Assembly (NCBI RefSeq): GCF_900112575.1 | Contig: NZ_FOMH01000005.1 | Location: 248,001 to 312,000, forward strand | Direction: 5' to 3' | DNA: 64,000 nucleotides | DNA from: Flavobacterium phragmitis | Lineage (GTDB): Bacteria > Bacteroidota > Bacteroidia > Flavobacteriales > Flavobacteriaceae | Shown: positions 8,935 through 18,103 of the stretch, piece by piece | Numbering within the stretch: the stretch's first letter is position 1 | Layout of the letters: every line of letters begins with the position of its first letter | Notes under the pieces: model-generated | Databases searched by the model: none | The model's input: only the letters and a program-made list of their open reading frames with translations | What the model was told of the DNA's origin: nothing | Program-made: the position numbers and the translations under genes

Positions 8935-10731
8935 ATGAAACATCATATGAGCCGTGGCGAATTTATCAGATTGAGCAGTTTATCATTAGGAGGTGTTTTG
9001 ATGAGTAATACTCTTTTTGCCAATGATTTTTTTTCAGAAGGTACAGCCTCAAAAGAAGATCTTCAGTTAATGAAAAAACTAATTCAGTACAACGATGCCA
9101 AAGTCAAAAGTTTATTGAACCAGCCATCACAAGATCCGTCCATTAGAATCAATAATTTTCGGGGCATTGCCAATACTATAACTGTAATGTCAGCTTCATT
9201 ATGCAATTCGGGTTCGGAATATTACAAGTCGCCTCTTTTAGTTGAAAAGATGAATGAAGCGATAGCTATTTTGTTAAAAGACCAATATAGCGACGGAACT
9301 TTAGATGCAGGCGGAAACAGACAATCTCCGCCAGACACCGCTTTTATTTTAGAATATATATGTCCAGCAGCAGTATTGTTGAATAAAAGTAAACAGCGAG
9401 ATCTGACATTGCTTCGTGAAAAAATAAAGCAATTTATTTTAAATGCAGGCGAAGCGATGATAACAGGAGGTGTTCATACGCCAAATCATAGATGGGTTAT
9501 TTGCGCCGCTTTAGCCAATATTAATGCGCTGTATCCAGATCCCAGATATGTGAACCGAATTGACGAATGGCTGGCAGAAGGAATTTATCTTAACGAGGAT
9601 GGACACTATTCAGAACGAAGCGGTATTTATTCGGCAGTAATTGATAAAGCTTTAATTACGATGGCAAGATTGCTGAAAAGACCGCAATTATTGGAAATTG
9701 TAAATAAAAATTTAATTACGTATTTCTATTATACAGAAACTAACGGTGATTTGGTTACTGTTGATTCCAAAAGACAGGATCAATTTATGGCTTTGAAAGT
9801 GACGAAATTTTATTGGCAATATCGTTATATGGCTATTCGTACTCAAAATCCGATGTTTGTTTCTATGGTAAGTACAATCGAAAAACTTCCGGAATTCACA
9901 AGTGATATTTTATCAGATTCGTTAGCTTTTTTTATGGAAAATGAAGACCTTCAAAAGCAAGTTCCCGCTGTAAGCAATGTTCCAAATGATTTCGAGAAGT
10001 TTTTTGTTCTTTCGAATTTAGCCAGAATCAGAAGAGAGAAAACATCGATTACGCTATTTGGAGGAAACGATCAGCCGGTTCAGATTGTATCAGGAAGATC
10101 ATCAAATCCTAATTTTTTAATGTACAGAAAAGGAGAATCTATTTTAAAATACATGCGTCTTTCCACTTCGTTTTTTAGAATGGGATATTTCAGCAGCAAC
10201 GGAATTGTAAAAGAAGGAAATAAATATATTTTGACCGAAACCAAAGAAGCAGATTATTATCAGCCTCTTGCCCCTGAATATCGAAAATCGGATGGAGATT
10301 ATAAATTATCAGAATCATTGGATGGAAGATTTTGGAACAAAATGGATTTTGATTCGAGAATAAAAAGTAATGTCAAAAAACAAGTTACAGTAATTGAAAT
10401 TACGGAGAATAACGGAGCATTAAATTTGGATTTTAAGGTAGATGGTCCGCCAAATGTTGAGGTCACGATTGAAATGTGCTTCAACGAAAAAAGTATTGTA
10501 AATGGAGCAATAGAAGATGAAAAGAAAAATTATTTTCTTAAAACGGGTTACGGGGAAGTTTCTATGGCAGGAGATGCCATAAAATTTGGACCAGGAAAAT
10601 GCGAGCATTTGAATGTCGAAAATCTGGAAAGTGAAGAATACACCTACCATCAAGGAAGTTTGCGTACCAGTGGAGAGCATGTTTACATAACTGGATTCAC
10701 GCCTTTTCATCATCAAATGACAATATTTTAG
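8935..10731 (+). CDS. Secreted alpha/alpha-toroid-like enzyme, possible polysaccharide lyase or hydrolase
   Basis: This 598-residue protein has a Tat-like or Sec leader (SRGEFIRLSSLSLGGVLMSN), although the usual twin arginine is absent. The N-terminal 380 residues are helical and recall (alpha/alpha) toroid lyases of the heparinase II/III type. They include a striking HTPNHRW motif (H181, H185), W186 and a later YSERSGIYS motif (Y225). The C-terminal third looks like beta-sandwich. Toroid lyases commonly use His and Tyr for catalysis, so these are candidate residues. I cannot assign a PL or GH family. It lies between GH92 and DUF4861 genes, so it probably acts on the same glycan. ATG 8947 (MSRGE) is an alternative start. 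Confidence 0.65.
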   Translation: MKHHMSRGEFIRLSSLSLGGVLMSNTLFANDFFSEGTASKEDLQLMKKLIQYNDAKVKSLLNQPSQDPSIRINNFRGIANTITVMSASLCNSGSEYYKSPLLVEKMNEAIAILLKDQYSDGTLDAGGNRQSPPDTAFILEYICPAAVLLNKSKQRDLTLLREKIKQFILNAGEAMITGGVHTPNHRWVICAALANINALYPDPRYVNRIDEWLAEGIYLNEDGHYSERSGIYSAVIDKALITMARLLKRPQLLEIVNKNLITYFYYTETNGDLVTVDSKRQDQFMALKVTKFYWQYRYMAIRTQNPMFVSMVSTIEKLPEFTSDILSDSLAFFMENEDLQKQVPAVSNVPNDFEKFFVLSNLARIRREKTSITLFGGNDQPVQIVSGRSSNPNFLMYRKGESILKYMRLSTSFFRMGYFSSNGIVKEGNKYILTETKEADYYQPLAPEYRKSDGDYKLSESLDGRFWNKMDFDSRIKSNVKKQVTVIEITENNGALNLDFKVDGPPNVEVTIEMCFNEKSIVNGAIEDEKKNYFLKTGYGEVSMAGDAIKFGPGKCEHLNVENLESEEYTYHQGSLRTSGEHVYITGFTPFHHQMTIF

Positions 10732-10817
10732 GATTAGATTGAAAAATTCTTAGTAGATTTTTAAAAGTTGTTTTTAAATTTACAGGAATTACAACTTAAA
10801 CTATAATATTTTAAATT

Positions 10818-11669
10818 ATGAAACTATCTATCGTAACCTCTTTTCTTTTTTGCTGTGTTTGTTTTGGACAGAATAATACGGACAACAGTTTGTATATGAA
10901 GTCGGACAAAATTACTTATTTATCAGACATCGGCTCAGATTCAGGGGATTTATATAAAACAATCGGACATCACGGTCCAGCGGTTGAAAACGAATGGATG
11001 GCATTGCGAATTTACTTTAGCGATAAAGTAGCAATCGACGTTTATTCTAAAGCAAAACCAGGCTTAGAATTAAGAAAAGCCAATTGGTATCCAACACCAG
11101 AACAGCAAAAAGAAGGTTGGGGAGCTGATTATTATAAAGTGGCTTCAACTGTTGGTTTAGGAGGTGTAAAACTTTGGGATGGAGAGAAATTAGTGCCTTT
11201 GAATCCGGTTACCAATCGTTTGGCAAGAGTTGGAAAAACAGATACCACTTCTTGGATGGAAATGATTTCAAGAGGGGTGCCTTACAAAGGAAAAAAAGTT
11301 GACATTCTAGTTCGTGTGACCGTATTTTCAGGTAAAAGAGAAGCAAAAGTGGAAGCCGTTTCCTTAACTGGAGAAAAAGTACAATTTGCAACTGGAGTAA
11401 ATTACTTTAAAGATTCTGCAACGAAAAAAGGAGCAAATTATATCGCAGTTTGGGGAAAACATCCAGAAGACGTTGCTGCCGAAATTGTTGAAGTTGGAGG
11501 AGCAATTAAGTACAATCCAAAAGATTTTGAAAAAAATACAGATGACGGAACACAGTATTTGTTGATTTCAAAACCAGCAAAAAATATCGAGACAACCATT
11601 TTATCTTCATGTGCAAGAGAAACAGAACTAAACACTTTAGATAAATTAGAAGCATATATTAAAAAATAA
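10818..11669 (+). CDS. DUF4861 family secreted protein
   Basis: A signal peptide (MKLSIVTSFLFCCVCFG) precedes about 265 residues that match DUF4861: HHGPAVENEWMALRIYF, AIDVYSKAKPGLELRK and the GGVKLWDG segment. DUF4861 proteins are found in Bacteroidota loci for pectin-type polymers. A catalytic role is not established to my knowledge, and many annotations remain hypothetical. The gene follows the unassigned toroid-like enzyme by 86 bp. A large palindrome (11691-11814) lies directly after the stop. Confidence 0.8.
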   Translation: MKLSIVTSFLFCCVCFGQNNTDNSLYMKSDKITYLSDIGSDSGDLYKTIGHHGPAVENEWMALRIYFSDKVAIDVYSKAKPGLELRKANWYPTPEQQKEGWGADYYKVASTVGLGGVKLWDGEKLVPLNPVTNRLARVGKTDTTSWMEMISRGVPYKGKKVDILVRVTVFSGKREAKVEAVSLTGEKVQFATGVNYFKDSATKKGANYIAVWGKHPEDVAAEIVEVGGAIKYNPKDFEKNTDDGTQYLLISKPAKNIETTILSSCARETELNTLDKLEAYIKK

Positions 11670-11690
11670 TTGAATTATCCCTTAAACAAG

Positions 11691-11814
11691 GACGCGGATT
11701 AAACGGATTTACTTTGTAAAGACGCGGATAAAACGGATAATTTATTTAAAAGTTTAATAAAAAAATCCGTTTTTATCCGCGTCTTCGCGTTAGCGAATCT
11801 GTTTAATCCGCGTC
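11691..11814. repeat. Nested intergenic palindrome, family F
   Basis: The outer arms gacgcggattaaac (11691-11704) and gtttaatccgcgtc (11801-11814) are perfect complements. An inner pair, gacgcggataaaacggat (11721-11738) and its near complement at 11765-11783, differs by one base. Inner and outer arms resemble each other, so the element looks like a palindrome inside a related palindrome. Confidence 0.8.
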
Positions 11815-11885
11815 CGATTTTACAGTTTTTCTACTTTTAGAATAAGAAAAATAAAGGATAATCATAAAATTAAAAAACAAAATAC

Positions 11886-13715
11886 ATGTTTAGAATATCG
11901 GCTATATTGGTAATACTACTTTCTTTATATTCCTGCAAATCACAGCAGACTACGAAAAAAGAAGTTCAGATTGCTTTTATAGCCGATGCTCATTTACAAG
12001 ACATTTTTGCGAAATTCAAAGACAGCGATTACAAGGGAATTCCAAATCCGGTAACGGGCGAATATGCCAATATCCGAACTATGAATTCGCAGTTGCATTC
12101 TACAAGAATTTTCAATGAAAATTATTTCGCTTTTTTAGAAGCTTTAAATGATATTGTCAAAAGAGGTATCAAACAAGTAGTGCTTCCAGGCGATTTCAGC
12201 GATGACGGACAACCCGTCCACGTACGTGGATTGCGAAAAATACTCAACGAATATTCCCAAAAACACGGACTTTCGTTTTATGTCACTACAGGAAATCATG
12301 ACGTGGTAAGACCATTTTCACAAGATGCCGTTAAAACCGATTTTTTAGGAAAAGATGGAAAAGAGCAGATTATCAGCAGTTCTTCAAACAATTTCAACAA
12401 AAACAAAAGCGAATTAGAACCCATCATTACAGCCGATATAAAAAACTGGGGGTACAAAGAAACGATAAACGAAATGCGTGATTTTGGTTTTTTTCCAAAG
12501 AAAACCGATTTGTATTGGGAAACACCTTTTTCTGATTACCATTATGAGAATTACAATTTTGAAGAAGCTCAAAAAGAATCCGTTTTAGAAAAAAGAACGT
12601 ATCTAATAAAAAATACCAATTTGTATCTGCCCGATGTGAGTTATTTAGTAGAACCAATTAAAGGAGTTTGGCTTTTGGCAATAGATGCAAATGCCTACGT
12701 TCCAAATGAAAAATTATCAGGAGAATCCAATAACCCGCATGATTTTTCGGGCGCAAATACAGGTTACAACAACGTTTTGATTTATAAAAGGCATCTTTTA
12801 AATTGGGTGAAAAAGGTTTCCGCGGAAGCGAAACAAAAAGGAAAAGTACTGATTGCTTTCAGTCATTATCCGATGGTTGATTTTAATGATGATGCTTCGC
12901 CTGAATTAAAACAGCTTTTTGGAGCAAACAAAATGCAGTTACAGCGCGTTCCGGATGAAGAAGTGGCACAGCAATTTGCAGATGCCGGAATTCAGATTCA
13001 TTTTGGTGGACACATGCACATCAACGATACAGGCGTTAGAACGTCGGCAAAGGGAAATACGTTGTTTAATATCCAGACGCCATCGCTTGCCGCGTACATG
13101 CCGGCTTATAAAATATTGACGATTCATTCTGATACTGATTTTGAAGTGGAAACGGTTGTGATTGGAAAAGTCAATAAATTCAATAGTTTATTTCCTTTTT
13201 ATGAAGAAGAATATGCTCATTTAAAAGAAATTAAAAGCAAAGATATTTGGCAAAAAGAAATTCTGAATGCCAAAGATTATGAAGAATTTACCAATTGGCA
13301 CTTAAAGGAATTAATGCGTTTACGTTTTTTACCGGAAGATTTTCCAGCCGATTTTTTAAAATCAATTGAGAATCTTTCAGGAAAGGATTTATTGTTGCTG
13401 AATACGAATAAAACTGAAATTGATTCTCTTTTGAAATCCAATTCTTTCACTATTTCTGATTTTGAATCATGGAATGGTTTTGATATGATTTTCGATTTTT
13501 ACCGCTTAAAAAGTGCCGATGAACTGGCCTTTTCAAAAATTGGAAACAAAAGATTAAAAGAATATGAATTGATCTGCAGGCAGTTAAAAAAATCAGATAA
13601 TCCAAAAGTGGTTTTATGGGCAGAAATATTCTACAAAACCATGAATGGCGAGCCTTCGGACCATTTTAAAATTGATTTGAAAAATAATAAAATTGATAAT
13701 TTATCTGTTAAATAA
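11886..13715 (+). CDS. Calcineurin-like metallophosphoesterase lipoprotein
   Basis: The lipobox ends at Cys17 (SLYSC). The metallophosphoesterase metal-site motifs occur in order: IADAHLQD, GDFSDDGQP, TTGNHDV, FSHYPM and GGHMHINDTG. The catalytic domain occupies roughly residues 28-430. A helical C-terminal extension of about 170 residues follows, which I do not recognise. The family hydrolyses phosphomonoesters or diesters with a bimetal centre. Its position between glycan-degrading enzymes and the HTCS suggests removal of phosphate from the imported or surface-bound substrate; the substrate is unknown. Confidence 0.85.
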   Translation: MFRISAILVILLSLYSCKSQQTTKKEVQIAFIADAHLQDIFAKFKDSDYKGIPNPVTGEYANIRTMNSQLHSTRIFNENYFAFLEALNDIVKRGIKQVVLPGDFSDDGQPVHVRGLRKILNEYSQKHGLSFYVTTGNHDVVRPFSQDAVKTDFLGKDGKEQIISSSSNNFNKNKSELEPIITADIKNWGYKETINEMRDFGFFPKKTDLYWETPFSDYHYENYNFEEAQKESVLEKRTYLIKNTNLYLPDVSYLVEPIKGVWLLAIDANAYVPNEKLSGESNNPHDFSGANTGYNNVLIYKRHLLNWVKKVSAEAKQKGKVLIAFSHYPMVDFNDDASPELKQLFGANKMQLQRVPDEEVAQQFADAGIQIHFGGHMHINDTGVRTSAKGNTLFNIQTPSLAAYMPAYKILTIHSDTDFEVETVVIGKVNKFNSLFPFYEEEYAHLKEIKSKDIWQKEILNAKDYEEFTNWHLKELMRLRFLPEDFPADFLKSIENLSGKDLLLLNTNKTEIDSLLKSNSFTISDFESWNGFDMIFDFYRLKSADELAFSKIGNKRLKEYELICRQLKKSDNPKVVLWAEIFYKTMNGEPSDHFKIDLKNNKIDNLSVK

Positions 13716-13767
13716 TTTTGATATTTATTAAATCAAAAAGATTAAATTGCAGTTATAATTTATTTAC

Positions 13768-16700
13768 ATGAAACCAAAATACCCTATATTATTTTTATTT
13801 GTTGCCTTTTTTTATAATTCTTATTCACAGAATATAAAATTTACGCATTACAATGATAATAATGGTTTGTCTCATAATTCAGTACGTCATATTGTACAGG
13901 ATAAAAAAGGTTTTATGTGGTTTGGAACGTTCTCTGGATTGAATCGTTTTGACGGTTATCAGTTCAAAAACTACATGAGTTCTACACCTGGAAAAAATAA
14001 ATTATACAATGATGATATCACAGCTTTAGAACTGGACGAAAAAGCCAATCAGTTATGGATTGGAACCCGAAAAGGATTGACGCTTTTTCAGATGGATACT
14101 CATGTTTTTACTACTTTTTTTCATAAGAAAGCCGATCCAAACAGTCTTCCGGATGATGAAGTGAGATCAGTTCACGTAGATAAGTTTAATAGAGTCTGGG
14201 TAGGTACCAAGAACAAAGGAGCCTATTTATTTTCTTTGAAGGAAAACCGATTTGACAAAATTAAGCTTAAAGGTTTTGATTACGTTAAAGAAATTTTCGA
14301 AGATAAAAAAGGCAATGTCTGGGTGGGAAGCTACGAAAAATCAGGTGTGGCCAAAATTACAATGGACACAAAAGGAGCGATTGTAAGGATTAACACCTAT
14401 ACACTTTCTGTTCCAAATTCAAGCGTCAAAAATCCATACATCAACTTTATTTACGAAGATTCCAAGTCGGATATTTTTATTGGTACTCGCGAAGGATTGT
14501 ATAAACTAGACAAAACCAGAAATCAATTTGTTAATTTATATATTGATAACAAACAGGTTAGAGGTGCTTTAGGCCCTTATTTTCTATCGGTTGCACAAGC
14601 TCCCGACGGAAAATATTGGGTTGGAACTTTAGGCGGATTATTAGTTTGCGATCAGCTGGAAGACATTCAAAGCGGCAATTACAAATGGTATTATTCAATT
14701 TTGTCTGATGATACTTCGCTTGTCGATAATTTAATTGCATCCCTGTATTTTGATAAATCCGGAGTATTATGGATTGGAACTGAAGACGGTTTGGACAAAT
14801 ACGATCCATATGAAAATCAGTTTACTTTAAACAAAGATATTTCACGTTCGATTGGCAATCAGGCACCTAGAATTCGTGGTTTTGCTAAGACTTATGATGA
14901 AAAAGTAATTGTTGCAACCTATCATAACGGACTTTATCTTTCGAATATAAAAGGCTCAACTCCTTTACACAATACCGGAAAAGATATTGCCAGCATTTAT
15001 TCTGATGATGGAAGGATTTTTTATTGTGGACTGTGGGACGGAAACATTCTGGTGTACAATTACATGAATAATTCTTCGAGGGAAATAAAGGCAGGATTTG
15101 AAAAATCGCCTGTTTTTGCTTTTCGAAAAATTGCAGAGGATAAAATAATTGTGGGGTCTTTTGGAGAAGGAGCTGTAATACTAAATACTAAAACACTGCA
15201 AGTAGAAACGTCAAGTAAACTATTACCTGATTTTCAGATTAATGCTATCGAGAGAGATGCTAAAAATAACGTATGGTTTGCGACTGAAACCGGAGTGGTG
15301 AAATACAATATTACTTCAGGAAAAATAGAAACGTATTCATCACTTTTTGTCAAAGAAAAAGGTGTCCCACATGATGAAAATGTAAGTGATGTTTTAGTAG
15401 ATGTAAAAGGAAAAATCTGGGCTTCAACGCGTTTCGGATTGTGTTTGTTTAATCCGAAAAAGAATGAGTTTGAGCCTGTAAAAAATCTGAAAGAACTTTC
15501 GGGAAAATGGATTACCGATATTTTATCTGATGCCAATGGAAATCTTTGGCTGAATATCAACAACAATAATATTGCTTTCGTAAAATCTAATCTAAAAGAT
15601 ATTAGTATTTACCATGTAAACAGTGGAAACAGACTGGACGTTTTCAGTTCGAGCGGTTTCTTTTATTTTAATAATTCGAATATTTTCCTTGGAGGTAAAA
15701 ACGGAATTATTTCTTTTTCGCCACCGGCAATGAAAAGAAACAATTGGTCACCATTACCTGTGATTTCGGAGTTTAAAATTCAGAACGAAGAAGTATTTCC
15801 GGAAATGGAAATCAATGGAGAAATTCCGCTTTCTAAGGATTTGAATTATGGAAATGAAATAGAATTAAGCCATAAAAACCGAAATTTTTCTCTTCAGTTT
15901 TCGGCTCCATCTTTTGCAAATGAAAAGCTGAATAAGTTTCAATACATGCTGGAAGGTTTTGACAAACATTGGATTACGGCTAACAGTACTTCGAGAATAG
16001 TTCAATATACCAACCTTTATCCGGGAAATTATACTTTTAAAATCAGATCCAGCAACAGTGATGGATATTGGAGTAAAACGGTTTCGTATAAAATAAAAAT
16101 TCTGCCTCCGTTCTGGCTGACACCGACATCGTTTTTGATGTTTTTTGCGATTTTGTTTGGAATTTTCTATTTCATTAGAAAAGAAATTAAAAACCGAATT
16201 CGTTTAAAGCAAGAATTGCTTACCGAAAAAGTAAACAGAGAACACGACATCAAACTGAACAACGAAAAACTCCGTTTCTTCACGAATATTTCGCATGAAT
16301 TAAGAACGCCTTTAACTTTGATTTTAGGACCTGCCAAACAGCTTTTAGACGAAAACAGCAATGCAACCGATTATGAAAAAAGCCGTTACAATTTAATCTA
16401 TCAAAATGCCAGTAGATTGCTGAATCTAGTGAATCAGGTATTGGATTTTAGAAAAGCACAATCAGGCGAATTGAAACTGAAAGTGACCAAAACGGATATT
16501 CTGCCTTATTCTAAAAACATTTTCGATTCGTTTAAAGAAATGGCATATAATAAAAAGATTAAGCTCAATTTTATTACCGAAGATGAGGAAATAAACGGCT
16601 GGCTGGACAATGATAAATACGATAAGATTCTTTACAATCTTTTATCGAATGCCTTAAAGTTTACCAACAAAAATGGAAACGTTGATTTGTATGTAAGGCT

Positions 16701-17802
16701 GAAAGATACGGTTGAAGACATTCTGGTAATCGAGGTGGCCGATGACGGAATCGGAATTCCGTTAAAGAGTCAGGAGAAAATATTTAAACGATTCTATCAG
16801 GCTACAAACAGTAAAGCGAATAATACAGGATCGGGGATTGGTTTGTCTTTGGTGAAATCTTTGGTTGCGATTCATAAGGGAACTATTGCTGTCGAAAGTA
16901 CATCGGGAAAAGGAAGTAGGTTTAGAGTGGAAATTCCTATTGACCGTGATTCTTACGAGAATAAAGAGGTATTCGAATATGCGCTTAAAAATGATAATCT
17001 GAGTATGCTGATTCCTGAAAAAGCGGCGAAGAAAATTATTCAAAATACCGATTTAAAAGAAAAAATATTAGTAATTGAAGACAATAACGAACTTAGAAAA
17101 TATCTGGTAGATTATTTGTCTGATTATTACAAAGTTTATGAGGCAGAAAATGGAATGGAAGGTCTAAAAATCTGCCGACAAATTAAACCAATCTTATGCG
17201 TTACCGATGTCATGATGCCAATTATGGACGGATTAGAATTCTGTCGTGAACTTAAAAATGATGAATTCATCAGTCATATTCCGGTTGTAATGCTGACGGC
17301 TCTTTCTGAAAACATGGACAAAGTAAAAGGTTACGATACAGGCGCCGACGGTTATTTGGTAAAACCTTTTGAGCCTTTATTGCTTAAAACGGTAATAGAA
17401 AATATGATCAAATCGAGATTAGAACTGAAACAGAAATTCTCCGGAGAAGTAGAAAGCAAAGTCAGTATGCTGACGCATTCGCCAATTGATGAGGAATTTA
17501 TGGAAAAAGTAACTAATTTAATCAACGATAATTTAAGTGAAGTAGATCTTTCAACTGATTTTCTGTGTGATAAATTGGGCGTGAGTTCTTCAAAATTATA
17601 CAGAAAAATCAAAGAATTAACGGATTTGGCTCCAAACGAATTCATCAGAACGATTCGATTGAAGAAATCAGCAGAACTGCTTAAAACGAAGAAATACAAT
17701 GTTTCAGAAGTGACGAATTTAGTCGGGTTTAATGATCCTCTGTATTTTAGTCGTTGTTTTAAAAAGCAGTTTGGTTTTCCTCCTAGTAAAATTATTAATT
17801 AG
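13768..17802 (+). CDS. Hybrid two-component system sensor/regulator (HTCS)
   Basis: This 1344-residue one-protein signalling system is the likely regulator of this locus. In order it has a signal peptide (to about residue 20), many two-component-regulator propeller repeats forming two periplasmic beta-propellers (about 25-690; LWIGTRKGL, VWVGSYEK, LWIGTEDGL), a Y_Y_Y domain (about 700-770) and one membrane helix (about 785-805). The cytoplasmic part has HisKA with H843 in NISHELRTPL, an HATPase (DDGIGIP, GSGIGLSLVKS), a receiver with D1147 in VTDVMMPIMDG, and a C-terminal AraC-type helix-turn-helix. HTCS proteins bind oligosaccharides in the periplasm and activate adjacent PUL genes. It begins 52 bp after the phosphoesterase gene. 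Confidence 0.96.
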   Translation: MKPKYPILFLFVAFFYNSYSQNIKFTHYNDNNGLSHNSVRHIVQDKKGFMWFGTFSGLNRFDGYQFKNYMSSTPGKNKLYNDDITALELDEKANQLWIGTRKGLTLFQMDTHVFTTFFHKKADPNSLPDDEVRSVHVDKFNRVWVGTKNKGAYLFSLKENRFDKIKLKGFDYVKEIFEDKKGNVWVGSYEKSGVAKITMDTKGAIVRINTYTLSVPNSSVKNPYINFIYEDSKSDIFIGTREGLYKLDKTRNQFVNLYIDNKQVRGALGPYFLSVAQAPDGKYWVGTLGGLLVCDQLEDIQSGNYKWYYSILSDDTSLVDNLIASLYFDKSGVLWIGTEDGLDKYDPYENQFTLNKDISRSIGNQAPRIRGFAKTYDEKVIVATYHNGLYLSNIKGSTPLHNTGKDIASIYSDDGRIFYCGLWDGNILVYNYMNNSSREIKAGFEKSPVFAFRKIAEDKIIVGSFGEGAVILNTKTLQVETSSKLLPDFQINAIERDAKNNVWFATETGVVKYNITSGKIETYSSLFVKEKGVPHDENVSDVLVDVKGKIWASTRFGLCLFNPKKNEFEPVKNLKELSGKWITDILSDANGNLWLNINNNNIAFVKSNLKDISIYHVNSGNRLDVFSSSGFFYFNNSNIFLGGKNGIISFSPPAMKRNNWSPLPVISEFKIQNEEVFPEMEINGEIPLSKDLNYGNEIELSHKNRNFSLQFSAPSFANEKLNKFQYMLEGFDKHWITANSTSRIVQYTNLYPGNYTFKIRSSNSDGYWSKTVSYKIKILPPFWLTPTSFLMFFAILFGIFYFIRKEIKNRIRLKQELLTEKVNREHDIKLNNEKLRFFTNISHELRTPLTLILGPAKQLLDENSNATDYEKSRYNLIYQNASRLLNLVNQVLDFRKAQSGELKLKVTKTDILPYSKNIFDSFKEMAYNKKIKLNFITEDEEINGWLDNDKYDKILYNLLSNALKFTNKNGNVDLYVRLKDTVEDILVIEVADDGIGIPLKSQEKIFKRFYQATNSKANNTGSGIGLSLVKSLVAIHKGTIAVESTSGKGSRFRVEIPIDRDSYENKEVFEYALKNDNLSMLIPEKAAKKIIQNTDLKEKILVIEDNNELRKYLVDYLSDYYKVYEAENGMEGLKICRQIKPILCVTDVMMPIMDGLEFCRELKNDEFISHIPVVMLTALSENMDKVKGYDTGADGYLVKPFEPLLLKTVIENMIKSRLELKQKFSGEVESKVSMLTHSPIDEEFMEKVTNLINDNLSEVDLSTDFLCDKLGVSSSKLYRKIKELTDLAPNEFIRTIRLKKSAELLKTKKYNVSEVTNLVGFNDPLYFSRCFKKQFGFPPSKIIN

Positions 17803-17823
17803 AAACTTATTTATAATGCTGTC

Positions 17824-17862
17824 AATCTTTGTCAAAGTTTAAAACTTTGACAAAGATTTTTT
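17824..17862 (+). terminator. Terminator after the HTCS gene
   Basis: A 17-bp perfect palindrome with arms 17824-17840 and 17842-17858 (core ctttgtcaaagttt) ends in a T run. It lies 22 bp after the HTCS stop codon. Confidence 0.8.
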
Positions 17863-17870
17863 GCTTGTAG

Positions 17871-17978
17871 TTTGTCATTTCGACCGAAGGGAGAAATCAC
17901 ACAAGAAATTCCGTAAAGTTAATATCCAATCTTTGTAGATTCCCGCGTGTGATTTCTCCCTTCGGTCGAAATGACAAA
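17871..17978. repeat. Long perfect inverted repeat, REP-like family E
   Basis: Arms of 32 bp (17871-17902 and 17947-17978) are perfectly complementary. They contain gtcatttcgaccgaagggag, a sequence I recognise as recurrent between genes in Flavobacteriia. The 44-nt centre is unique. The arms are more GC-rich than the surroundings. It is probably a non-autonomous REP or MITE-like element. Confidence 0.85.
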
Positions 17979-18047
17979 AAAAGCAATTAAATATATAAAA
18001 ATCCTACAATAATCAAATTTATCCATGTTTTTGATGTATTAATCCAT

Positions 18048-18076
18048 TTTGAAAGGAGTATGTAATTCTATTTTTG
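18048..18076 (+). promoter_or_regulatory. Bacteroidota-type promoter for inositol oxygenase
   Basis: TTTG (18048-18051) and TATTTTTG (18069-18076) are separated by 17 nt and match the sigma-ABfr -33 and -7 consensus (TTTG, TAnnTTTG). Transcription would start about 20 bp before the ATG at 18104. The gene therefore appears to have its own promoter after the HTCS terminator. Confidence 0.6.
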
Positions 18077-18103
18077 TGTTGTAACTTTTAACTATTAACC
18101 ATT

